A stretch of DNA of 6,851 nt from Clostridiales bacterium (GTDB lineage: Bacteria; Bacillota; Clostridia; Lachnospirales; Lachnospiraceae). Shown here piece after piece: positions 1-6,469 of this stretch; position 1 is the stretch's first letter; each line of letters starts with the position of its first letter. Location of the stretch: NCBI GenBank assembly GCA_020859965.1, contig JAJBVF010000100.1, positions 1 through 6,851 on the forward strand, written 5' to 3'. The notes under the pieces are model-generated. The model saw only the letters and a list, made by a program, of their open reading frames with translations. It was not told the origin of the DNA and ran no database searches. The translations under genes were made by a program, and so were the position numbers.

Positions 1-858
1 ACTATGTATAATGAAGGGGAACTTCTGGAAAAATTCAATATTCAGATCGCTCCGATCCCGATGCCGGAGCTTACAGACCTGGTAAAACAGCTGAAAGCGG
101 AAAATTCAGAAATAAAAGAAGTCGTGGCGTATTGCCGTGAGAATATGGAGATTCTGGTAAAGGATGAGGAGCTGGAGGCAGTAGCCGCGCTGAAGATAGC
201 GATGAAGCGGCTGGCTGCGAAATATGGCTGCCAGGCAATAGCGATTCAGTGCTGGAATCAGCTTCAGTCTGAAATCGGGATTATGCCCTGTGCGGCGAAT
301 GCTCTGCTGAATGAAGAGGGAATACCGACCGTATGCGAGACGGATATTCATGGTGCGATCACGGCGCTTATGGCGGAAGCTGCTGCCATGGGAGAGATGA
401 GAAGTTTTTTCGCGGACTGGACCATCCGCCATCCGGATAATCCGAATGGAGAACTCTTGCAGCACTGCGGCCCATGGCCGATATCGGTGGCAAAGGAACG
501 GCCGAAGCTTACCTATCCGCTGGCATTTGATCATCCCGGCAGCATTACGGCGGAAGCAAAACACGGTGAAGTGACTCTTTGCCGCTTTGACGGAGACAAT
601 GGAGAATATTCGCTGTTGCTCGGAAATGCGAAAGGCATTGACGGACCGAAAGGTATGGGAACCTATCTTTGGGTAGAAGTGGAGAATATTAAGCGCCTGG
701 AGGCAAAAGTGGTAGAAGGCCCTTATATTCATCACTGTGTGGGAATCCATAAGGACATCGTGCCGGTTCTTTATGAAGCATGCAAATATATAGGAGTAAA
801 GCCTGATCTGTATGATCCGGTAGAAGAAGAGGTACGGGCTTATCTGAGAGGGGAGTGA
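1..858 (+). CDS. L-fucose isomerase-like sugar isomerase (C-terminal part, 5' truncated by window)
   Basis: This is the C-terminal portion of a metal-dependent aldose/ketose isomerase of the L-fucose/L-arabinose isomerase superfamily. The frame is open from base 1, and the first ATG (base 4) has no ribosome binding site and sits inside what should be mid-protein, so the start lies before the window. Counting from that Met, the segment CETDIHGAIT (111-120) carries a likely metal-binding Glu112, FFADW (135-139) a likely Asp138, HCGPWPISVA (154-163) a likely ligand or catalytic His154, and GPYIHH (239-244) the C-terminal histidines. This E...D...HCG...HH layout is typical of the roughly 450-residue FucI-like family, which includes sulfoquinovose isomerase and several unassigned sugar isomerases. 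About 170-180 N-terminal residues are probably missing. The stop lies 4 bases before the transketolase subunit gene, and the region before it (846-855) supplies that gene's ribosome binding site. The substrate cannot be read from the sequence. From context I infer a sugar whose ketose form is phosphorylated and then cleaved by transketolase, perhaps D-apiose. Confidence 0.85.
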   Translation, partial: TMYNEGELLEKFNIQIAPIPMPELTDLVKQLKAENSEIKEVVAYCRENMEILVKDEELEAVAALKIAMKRLAAKYGCQAIAIQCWNQLQSEIGIMPCAANALLNEEGIPTVCETDIHGAITALMAEAAAMGEMRSFFADWTIRHPDNPNGELLQHCGPWPISVAKERPKLTYPLAFDHPGSITAEAKHGEVTLCRFDGDNGEYSLLLGNAKGIDGPKGMGTYLWVEVENIKRLEAKVVEGPYIHHCVGIHKDIVPVLYEACKYIGVKPDLYDPVEEEVRAYLRGE

Positions 859-862
859 GAGC

Positions 863-1693
863 ATGGGAAATCTGAAAGCAAAAGCTTATGAGCTCAGAAA
901 AGATGTGCTGGATATCGTTATGGCCGGAAAAGGCGGCCATATCGGCGGCGACATGAGCGTGATGGAAATTCTTGTGACACTGTATTTCAAAGAGATGAAT
1001 ATTGACCCCGAACATACGGAGGATCCGAACCGGGATCTGTTTGTGATGAGCAAAGGACATTCTGTGGAAGCTTTGTACGCAGTGCTGGCGGCAAAAGGCT
1101 TTTTCCCGATTGAACGGGTGATCAGCGAATTTTCTAAATTTGGTTCTTCCTTTATCGGACATCCGAACAACAAGCTGCCTGGAATCGAGATGAATACCGG
1201 CTCCCTTGGACATGGACTCCCTGTGAGCGTTGGCATGGCGCTGGCCGGCAAAATGGATCAGAAGCCATACCGGGTTTATACGGTTATGGGAGATGGTGAA
1301 CTGGCAGAAGGCTCTGTCTGGGAGGCGGCAATGGCTGCCAGTCAGTTTGGCCTGGACAATCTCTGCGCGGTGATTGATCGGAACCGCCTGCAGATTTCCG
1401 GAAATACAGAGGATGTGATGCACCAGGATGATGTGCAGAAGCGTTTTGAGAGCTTCGGATGGAAGGTGTTCTCTGTAAACGGAAATGATATTGACGAATT
1501 GTACCGTGCCTTTGAAGAGGCGAAGACTGTGAAAAATGTTCCGTCGCTGGTGATCGCAAACACGATTAAGGGGTGCGGTTCCAGTGTGATGGAAAATAAG
1601 GCGGGATGGCATCACAAGGTACCTACCGCGGAAGAGTATGAACAGATCAGTAAAGATCTGGAGGCCAGAAGGGAGGCTGCGGTTAATGAATAA
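863..1693 (+). CDS. Transketolase, N-terminal (ThDP-binding) subunit
   Basis: A 276-residue protein that is the N-terminal half of a split transketolase. It binds the pyrophosphate/Mg end of thiamine diphosphate and must pair with the product of the next gene. Visible motifs are GGHIGGDMS (24-32, His26 expected near the donor hydroxyls), SKGHSVEALYAV (63-74, His66), TGSLGHGLPVSVG (112-124, His117), and the ThDP motif MGDGELAEG (142-150) with its partner IDRNRLQISG (171-180). Length fits the family of separate subunits, compared with roughly 650 residues for one-chain transketolases, so it is not a truncation. The ATG start is preceded by GGGGAG (850-855) at 7-base spacing. The 3' end overlaps the next gene by 8 bases. 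The family moves a two-carbon ketol unit between phosphosugars in the cytoplasm. With the neighbouring isomerase and kinase it may be a dedicated apulose-4-phosphate transketolase (AptA-like), but a housekeeping pentose-phosphate role or 6-deoxy-6-sulfofructose as donor cannot be excluded from sequence alone. Confidence 0.93.
   Translation: MGNLKAKAYELRKDVLDIVMAGKGGHIGGDMSVMEILVTLYFKEMNIDPEHTEDPNRDLFVMSKGHSVEALYAVLAAKGFFPIERVISEFSKFGSSFIGHPNNKLPGIEMNTGSLGHGLPVSVGMALAGKMDQKPYRVYTVMGDGELAEGSVWEAAMAASQFGLDNLCAVIDRNRLQISGNTEDVMHQDDVQKRFESFGWKVFSVNGNDIDELYRAFEEAKTVKNVPSLVIANTIKGCGSSVMENKAGWHHKVPTAEEYEQISKDLEARREAAVNE
1671..1676 (+). promoter_or_regulatory. Ribosome binding site of transketolase C-terminal subunit
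   Basis: GGGAGG lies inside the end of the upstream subunit gene, 9 bases before the ATG at 1686. It favours the 1686 start over the in-frame ATG at 1638, which has no comparable purine tract and would add 16 residues unlike a transketolase N-terminus. Confidence 0.75.
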
Positions 1694-2615
1694 GATTCCA
1701 AATCGTCAGGCGATCTGTGATGTTTTAATGGAAAAGGCAAAAACAGATAAGGATATTGTTGTCCTTTGCAGTGATTCCAGAGGCAGTGCTTCTCTGACTC
1801 CGTTTGCCAATGCTTTCCCGGAGCAGTTTATTGAGGTTGGAATTGCGGAACAGGATCTGGTAAGCATCTCTGCGGGTCTGGCAAAATGCGGGAAAAAACC
1901 GTTTGCAGCGTCTCCGGCAAGCTTTGTATCCACGAGAAGCTATGAGCAGGCCAAAATTGATCTGGCATATTCAAATACAAATGTGACGTTGATCGGTATC
2001 AGCGGTGGCATCAGCTATGGCGCTCTTGGAATGAGCCATCATTCGGCACAGGATATTGCCGCAATGGCTGCTATTCCGAATATGAGAGTATATCTGCCGA
2101 GTGACCGCTTCCAGACGGCAAAGCTGATCGGGGCATTGCTGGAGGATGAGAAACCGGCGTATATCCGGGTGGGCCGTAATGCGGTAGAGGATATTTACAG
2201 TGAGGAAGACTGCCCGTTTGAGATGGACAAAGCGACCGTCCTTTGTGAAGGAACGGACGCCGTTATTATCGCCTGCGGGGAGATGGTAAGACCGGCTTTC
2301 GATGCGGCAAAGCTTTTGCGGGACAAGGGCGTTAATGCTTCGGTTCTTGACATGTATTGTGTGAAGCCGCTGGATGAGGAAGCCATCGTGAAAGCCGTCA
2401 GAGACGCGAAGGTGGTAGTTACGGTGGAAGAACATTCTCCGTTTGGCGGTCTGGGTGCCATGACAGCGCAGGTGGTTGGCAGAGAATGTCCGAGGAAAAT
2501 CGTAAATCTGTCGCTTCCGGATGCACCGGTGATCACAGGTACCTCAAAAGAAGTTTTTGATTACTATGGTCTCAACGCGGAAGGGATTGCAAAGAAAGTA
2601 ATGGAGCTGCTGTAA
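1686..2615 (+). CDS. Transketolase, C-terminal subunit
   Basis: A 309-residue partner of the preceding subunit, with the pyrimidine-binding domain (about 5-165) followed by the transketolase C-terminal domain (about 185-309). VGIAEQD (51-57) contains the conserved Glu55 that activates the thiamine ring. FVSTRSYEQ (80-88) supplies an active-site Arg84, SHHSAQDIA (117-125) the conserved HH/QDIA loop at the active site, YIRVGR (159-164) a conserved strand, and VTVEEHSPFGGLG (245-257) the C-terminal domain signature. The start at 1686 is chosen for its GGGAGG site and because the protein then opens with a typical family start (NRQAICDVL). The ATG overlaps the stop region of the upstream gene (1686-1693), suggesting translational coupling and equal subunit supply. 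A single-chain DXS is ruled out by the split architecture and context. AptB-like function is an inference from neighbours. Confidence 0.92.
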   Translation: MNKIPNRQAICDVLMEKAKTDKDIVVLCSDSRGSASLTPFANAFPEQFIEVGIAEQDLVSISAGLAKCGKKPFAASPASFVSTRSYEQAKIDLAYSNTNVTLIGISGGISYGALGMSHHSAQDIAAMAAIPNMRVYLPSDRFQTAKLIGALLEDEKPAYIRVGRNAVEDIYSEEDCPFEMDKATVLCEGTDAVIIACGEMVRPAFDAAKLLRDKGVNASVLDMYCVKPLDEEAIVKAVRDAKVVVTVEEHSPFGGLGAMTAQVVGRECPRKIVNLSLPDAPVITGTSKEVFDYYGLNAEGIAKKVMELL

Positions 2616-2616
2616 T

Positions 2617-4095
2617 ATGGCAAAGTATATATTAGGAATCGATCAGAGCACGCAGGGAACAAAGGCGCTTTTGTTTGACGGGGACGGTAAGCTTGTTGCC
2701 CGCGCGGACCTTCCCCATCGGCAGATTGTGAATGAGCTTGGATGGGTGGAGCATGATCCCGAAGAGATATACAGGAATACGATCCAGGTTGTCAGAAATC
2801 TTGTGGAAAAAGCAGGAATTGACCGTTCAGAGATCGTTTCACTTGGCATCAGCAATCAGCGGGAGAGCGCGCTCGTCTGGGACAGAATGACCGGGAAACC
2901 ACTCTACAATGTGATTGTGTGGCAATGCGCCCGCGGACAGCAGATCTGTGAAAGGATTGCTCAAAACGGATGCGAGGCAATGATACGGGAACGTTCCGGA
3001 CTGCAGCTTTCGCCCTATTTTTCAGCAGCAAAAATTGCGTGGGTTCTGGAAAACGTGAAGGATGCGAAAAGATTGAATGAGGAAGGAAGACTGGCGTGCG
3101 GCACGGTTGACAGCTGGCTGGTCTATCGCCTGACCGGTGGGAAACAATTCGCTACAGATTTTTCTAATGCCTCCCGGACTCAGTTGTTTAATATCCGGAC
3201 GCTTTCGTGGGACAGTGACCTGTGCAATGCATTTGGCGTAAACCAGGCGTGCCTCGCAGAGGTAAGAGATTCCAATGGGGATTTCGGAGAAACGGATTTT
3301 GAGGGATTTCTGGACGCCCCCATCCCGATTCGTGGCGTACTGGGAGACTCGCATGGCGCCCTGTTCGGTCAGGGATGTCTGGAAAAAGGAATGATAAAGG
3401 CGACCTACGGCACCGGGTCTTCTATTATGATGAATATCGGGGAAGAACCTGTTTTCAGCGATCAGGGAATTGTGACTTCTCTGGCATGGTCTGTAAATGG
3501 AAAGGTAAATTATGTGCTGGAAGGAAATATCAATTACACCGGAGCGGTGATTACCTGGCTGAAGGATGATCTGAAACTTATTTCAGGAGCATCTGAGACA
3601 GAAGCACTTGCAAAATCTGCCAATCCGGCAGACCAGACTTATCTTGTACCGGCTTTTACCGGACTGGGCGCTCCCTATTGGGACAGCAATGCGACCGCCA
3701 TTATCAGCGGGATTACCCGTAAGACGGGGCGCGCAGAGCTTGTGCGCGCGGCACTGGACTGTATCGCGTATCAGATTACAGATATTGTAACTGCGATGCG
3801 TGAGGCATCCAATGCAAAGATCACGGAGCTTCGTGTGGATGGCGGACCTACAAAAAATAAGTATCTGATGCAGTTCCAAAGTGATCTGCTTGGCATTACC
3901 GTTCGCATTCCGGATACAGAAGAGCTTTCCGGACTGGGTGCGGCGTATGTCGCCGGCCTTGCCACAGGAGTGTATACCTGGGATGTCTTTGAGCGGATGA
4001 AAAGGACTTCCTTTATACCTGAGATGGACGAAACTATGAGAACAGAAAAATATGAAGGCTGGAAGAAGGCGGTAGAGCAGGTGCTGCCAAAATAA
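2617..4095 (+). CDS. FGGY-family carbohydrate kinase, glycerol kinase-like with altered substrate pocket
   Basis: A 492-residue cytoplasmic ATP-dependent sugar kinase, full length for the family (E. coli GlpK is about 502). It aligns by eye along its whole length with glycerol kinase: the phosphate-binding IDQSTQGTKA (8-17), GWVEHDP (42-48), NQRES (80-84), VWQCAR (101-106), the first FGGY signature from Tyr134 to Asn146, GDSHGALFGQ (243-252), TYGTG (263-267), PAFTGLGAPYW (345-355), the second FGGY signature (361-381) and the ATP-site RVDGG (406-410). Arg82, Glu83, Trp102, Tyr134 and the catalytic base Asp244 are kept. However, the residue matching glycerol-contacting Phe270 of GlpK is Ser269, and QQ after the catalytic Asp is SH. 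The fructose-bisphosphate loop (GTR) and the histidine loop phosphorylated in Gram-positive GlpK are also absent. A polyol or ketose other than glycerol is therefore likely. Apulose is the favoured guess from the neighbours. The gene starts 1 base after the previous stop, with GGAG at 2603-2606. Confidence 0.9.
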   Translation: MAKYILGIDQSTQGTKALLFDGDGKLVARADLPHRQIVNELGWVEHDPEEIYRNTIQVVRNLVEKAGIDRSEIVSLGISNQRESALVWDRMTGKPLYNVIVWQCARGQQICERIAQNGCEAMIRERSGLQLSPYFSAAKIAWVLENVKDAKRLNEEGRLACGTVDSWLVYRLTGGKQFATDFSNASRTQLFNIRTLSWDSDLCNAFGVNQACLAEVRDSNGDFGETDFEGFLDAPIPIRGVLGDSHGALFGQGCLEKGMIKATYGTGSSIMMNIGEEPVFSDQGIVTSLAWSVNGKVNYVLEGNINYTGAVITWLKDDLKLISGASETEALAKSANPADQTYLVPAFTGLGAPYWDSNATAIISGITRKTGRAELVRAALDCIAYQITDIVTAMREASNAKITELRVDGGPTKNKYLMQFQSDLLGITVRIPDTEELSGLGAAYVAGLATGVYTWDVFERMKRTSFIPEMDETMRTEKYEGWKKAVEQVLPK

Positions 4096-4144
4096 TTTGC
4101 CGTTTCTTTGTCAACAGGAAGAAGGAACGCGGCAGGAGAGGGGC

Positions 4145-4150
4145 AGAGGG
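4145..4150 (+). promoter_or_regulatory. Ribosome binding site of LacI-family regulator
   Basis: AGAGGG lies 8 bases before the ATG at 4159, within a purine-rich stretch. It supports 4159 as the start. A TTG at 4108 would add 17 residues (starting MSTGRRNAAG) that fall before the normal LacI DNA-binding N-terminus and has no matching site. Confidence 0.6.
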
Positions 4151-4158
4151 ATTGTGGT

Positions 4159-5160
4159 ATGAAAGTTGGCATTAAACAGATAAGTGAAAGTACCGGATTT
4201 TCACCGGCGACAGTTTCCAATGCCCTTAATTATAAAAAAGGGGTCAATCAGGAGACGGCTGCGCGAATTTTCCGGGTAGCCAGGGAACTGGGATATATAG
4301 AGGAAAGCGAAATTACAAAAGTAAAATTTGTGAAGTTTAAAAAGAACGGCCTGATCGTAGATGATACTCCTTTTTTTACTCTGATGATTGACGGAGCTGC
4401 AGAGGAATGCCGAAAGCATGGTCTTGAAATGGTGGTCTCCACACTGGACAGCAGAGACGAGAGCTATGAGGAACAGGTAAAATGGATCCTAAATGATAAA
4501 TCATCAGCTGTGATTCTTCTGGGAACAGAATTGATGCAGGATGATCTTGATCTCTATCGCAGTGCTTCCGGTCCGTTCCTCCTTTTGGATAACTGGTGCG
4601 AGGATATGAATTTTAATGGTGTACTGATCAATAATTCGGATTCGGCGCGTACGGCGACTCAATATCTGATCGGAAAAGGACACAGAAAAATCGGTTATCT
4701 CAGAGGAAGCTTCCGTATAAAGGCGTTCCGTTCCCGCGCAGTTGGCTATCAGGTGGCTTTAAATAAGGTAAATCTTCCATTAGAGAAAAAGTATATGATT
4801 ACCCTGACACCAACGATGGACGGAGCCTATAATGATATGAGAAAGAAGCTGAAAAGTGGAATGGAACTTCCTACCGCCTTTTTCGCGGATAACGATATGA
4901 TAGCGCTTGGGGCGATGAAAGCGTTCAATGAAGCAGGCATCCGGGTTCCGGAGGATGTGTCGGTTGTAGGGTTTGACGACCTGACCTTTTCTGCTATTTC
5001 CTCTCCGGGATTGACGACGCTGCGGGTATCCAAGCAGGAGATGGGGCGAGCGGCGGTACGGAGACTGCTGGAAATTATGGGTGGAGATACAAGCCGCCTG
5101 AAAATTCAGATTTGTACGGAATTTGTAGAACGGGAAAGTGTAAAAGAAATCAATTCATGA
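4159..5160 (+). CDS. LacI-family transcriptional regulator
   Basis: A 333-residue DNA-binding regulator, probably the sensor of the sugar or an intermediate handled by the upstream enzymes. The N-terminal helix-turn-helix spans residues 4-46: IKQISESTGFSPATVSNALN is the LacI-type HTH, followed by GVNQETAARIFRVARELGY. The periplasmic-binding-protein-like effector domain runs from about 63 to 333, with KNGLIVDD (62-69), FFTLMIDGAAEEC (72-84), GHRKIGYLRG (174-183), FADNDMIALGAMKA (242-255) and VPEDVSVVGFDDL (263-275, Asp274 in a position that often touches the ligand). The linker between the domains (about 47-62, with a lysine-rich KVKFVKFKK) does not look like the usual hinge helix (no AR.L pattern). 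It lies 63 bases after the kinase with no visible promoter or terminator between, so it is probably co-transcribed. Its operator is likely upstream of the operon, outside the window. Repressor or activator status is not readable. Confidence 0.92.
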   Translation: MKVGIKQISESTGFSPATVSNALNYKKGVNQETAARIFRVARELGYIEESEITKVKFVKFKKNGLIVDDTPFFTLMIDGAAEECRKHGLEMVVSTLDSRDESYEEQVKWILNDKSSAVILLGTELMQDDLDLYRSASGPFLLLDNWCEDMNFNGVLINNSDSARTATQYLIGKGHRKIGYLRGSFRIKAFRSRAVGYQVALNKVNLPLEKKYMITLTPTMDGAYNDMRKKLKSGMELPTAFFADNDMIALGAMKAFNEAGIRVPEDVSVVGFDDLTFSAISSPGLTTLRVSKQEMGRAAVRRLLEIMGGDTSRLKIQICTEFVERESVKEINS

Positions 5161-5161
5161 G

Positions 5162-5186
5162 CAGGAGGCGGGAATACCGCCTCCTG
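5162..5186. terminator. Bidirectional terminator hairpin between convergent genes
   Basis: A perfect 10-bp stem (CAGGAGGCGG paired with CCGCCTCCTG) with a GAATA loop occupies nearly the whole gap between the regulator stop (5158-5160) and the serA stop (5192-5194). Short T-rich stretches flank it on both strands but there is no long U run, so termination in either direction is inferred from the very stable stem and the convergent arrangement. Confidence 0.75.
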
Positions 5187-5191
5187 TTCGA

Positions 5192-6358
5192 TTAGTAGTA
5201 GATAACTCGTACTTTCTTCACACCATCGATCGCACGGATTTTGTCAATCACGGACTCTTCCGGCAGGGTATCACAGTCGATCAGAGTGTAGGCTGCGTCG
5301 CCGCGGCTCTTGTTCGTCATGTTCGGAATGTTGATGCCTTCCTGTGAGAGCATGGAGGACAGGCTCACAATCATGTTCGGGCGGTTGACATTCATAATAC
5401 AGATCCTGCACGCACATTTCTCCGGCGGCAGTGTGCAGCTCGGGTAATTCACAGAATTGCGGATGCGCCCGGTCTCAATAAAGTCGCGCAGCTCATCGAC
5501 TGCCATCACTGCGCAGTTGTCTTCTGATTCAGCAGTGGATGCGCCCAAATGAGGAGTAGCGACCACATTTGTCATATGGCAGGTCTTTGGATTTGGAAAA
5601 TCGGTCATATAGCGGCGGATACGTCCGGAAGCAAGGCCTTCCGCCATATCGTCATCATTCACAAGCAGGTCGCGGGCATAATTCAGGATCACGGTTCCGT
5701 CGCGCATCATCGAGATCGCTTCTTTATTAATCATGCCGCGCGTATCGTCCAGAAGCGGGACATGCAGAGTGATATAATCGCAGTTCGCGTAGATGGCCCC
5801 CGGAGTTTCTACGATCTTTACCTGGCGTGACAGACGAAGCGCGCCGCTCACAGACAGATACGGATCGTAGCCGATGACATGCATGCCAAGTGCGTCTGCA
5901 GCGTTTGCTACTTCAATACCAATTGCGCCAAGGCCAATCACGCCGAGCGTTTTACCCTTCAGCTCTGTTCCGGCAAATTTCTTTTTACTCTTTTCCATAT
6001 CCTTCGAGATGGCCTCATCTTCACGGTTCTCTTCTACCCAGCGGATACCGCCGTCGATATCTCTCGCCGCAAGCAGCATTCCGGCAAGTACCAGTTCCTT
6101 CACGCCGTTCGCGTTGGCTCCAGGCGTATTAAAGACCACAATGCCTTCCTCTGTGCAGCGATCCAGCGGAATATTATTTACCCCGGCTCCGGCGCGGGCG
6201 ACCGCGACCAGACTCTCCGGAAAATCCAGCGAATGCATGTCCGCACTGCGAACCAGCACGGCGTCCGCCTCTGCCAGATTCTGTGTTATCTCATAATCAC
6301 TTGTCAGATTGTTTGTTCCCATCTCTGAGATGGGATTCAGGCAGCAAATTTTTGTCAT
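5192..6358 (-). CDS. serA: D-3-phosphoglycerate dehydrogenase (short ACT-domain form)
   Basis: A 388-residue NAD-dependent dehydrogenase expected to oxidise 3-phosphoglycerate to 3-phosphohydroxypyruvate, the first step of serine synthesis in the cytoplasm. Domains in order are the split substrate-binding domain (about 1-97 and 276-305, including GAGVNNIPL at 57-65), the Rossmann NAD domain (about 98-275; GVIGLGAIG at 139-147, Asp165 after the second strand) and a C-terminal ACT domain (about 317-388; CRICIMNVNRPNMIVSLSSM). Catalytic Arg229 (NYARDLLVN) and His270 (PHLGAST) are present. The usual DVxxxEP stretch carrying the catalytic Glu is replaced by a shorter TDFPNP (252-257). The single-ACT layout without an intervening domain is common in Firmicutes. 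The start is supported by GAGGAG on the minus strand (6367-6372), 8 bases upstream. No serC is adjacent in this window, and the gene appears monocistronic with its own promoter and terminator. Another 2-hydroxyacid dehydrogenase activity is possible but less likely. Confidence 0.88.
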   Translation of the reverse strand: MTKICCLNPISEMGTNNLTSDYEITQNLAEADAVLVRSADMHSLDFPESLVAVARAGAGVNNIPLDRCTEEGIVVFNTPGANANGVKELVLAGMLLAARDIDGGIRWVEENREDEAISKDMEKSKKKFAGTELKGKTLGVIGLGAIGIEVANAADALGMHVIGYDPYLSVSGALRLSRQVKIVETPGAIYANCDYITLHVPLLDDTRGMINKEAISMMRDGTVILNYARDLLVNDDDMAEGLASGRIRRYMTDFPNPKTCHMTNVVATPHLGASTAESEDNCAVMAVDELRDFIETGRIRNSVNYPSCTLPPEKCACRICIMNVNRPNMIVSLSSMLSQEGINIPNMTNKSRGDAAYTLIDCDTLPEESVIDKIRAIDGVKKVRVIYY

Positions 6359-6378
6359 AATCTTTTCTCCTCATGTGT

Positions 6379-6446
6379 CGAACAGCTTTACTTAGCACTT
6401 TGCAAACCGAAAAAGCTTCGGAAAAATATGTGTAAAAACCTGTTCG
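6379..6446 (-). promoter_or_regulatory. Structured 5' leader of serA
   Basis: Between the predicted serA transcription start (near 6478) and its ATG lie about 120 untranslated bases. Two nested inverted repeats are visible: a 7-bp outer stem (CGAACAG at 6379-6385 with CTGTTCG at 6440-6446) enclosing a 5-bp hairpin (CCGAA at 6407-6411 with TTCGG at 6417-6421). No T-box, SAM or other riboswitch motif that I recognise is present. A regulatory role is only inferred. Confidence 0.35.
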
Positions 6447-6469
6447 GAATATCTGAATAGCTACTAAAA

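Noticed and set aside
106..1615. Long minus-strand open frames opposite the isomerase and transketolase genes
   Set aside because: They lie opposite genes with clear family motifs, have low-complexity His/Arg/Ser-rich translations without domain motifs and lack convincing ribosome binding sites.
1638..1685. Longer N-terminus for the transketolase C-terminal subunit from ATG 1638
   Set aside because: No good ribosome binding site. The extra 16 residues do not resemble the family, and GGGAGG at 1671-1676 fits the 1686 ATG.
863..2615. 1-deoxy-xylulose-5-phosphate synthase (DXS) split by frameshift
   Set aside because: Both halves have their own start, ribosome binding site and normal subunit length, and match the two-subunit transketolase family, so this is not a broken gene.
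2617..4095. Naming the kinase glpK
   Set aside because: Substitution of the glycerol-contacting Phe, loss of the allosteric loops and the split-transketolase neighbourhood argue against glycerol as the main substrate.
4096..4110. LacI half-site (CCGTTTC at 4100-4106) before the regulator gene
   Set aside because: It shares 7 bases with the operator-like site at 6620-6633, but the other half is not palindromic and no promoter is visible there.
4108..4158. Longer LacI-family regulator from TTG 4108
   Set aside because: It adds a 17-residue tail before the HTH, which normally starts almost at the N-terminus. ATG 4159 has AGAGGG at proper spacing.
5549..6328. Plus-strand open frames opposite serA
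   Set aside because: They are the complement of a well-supported SerA coding sequence and show no protein family motifs of their own.
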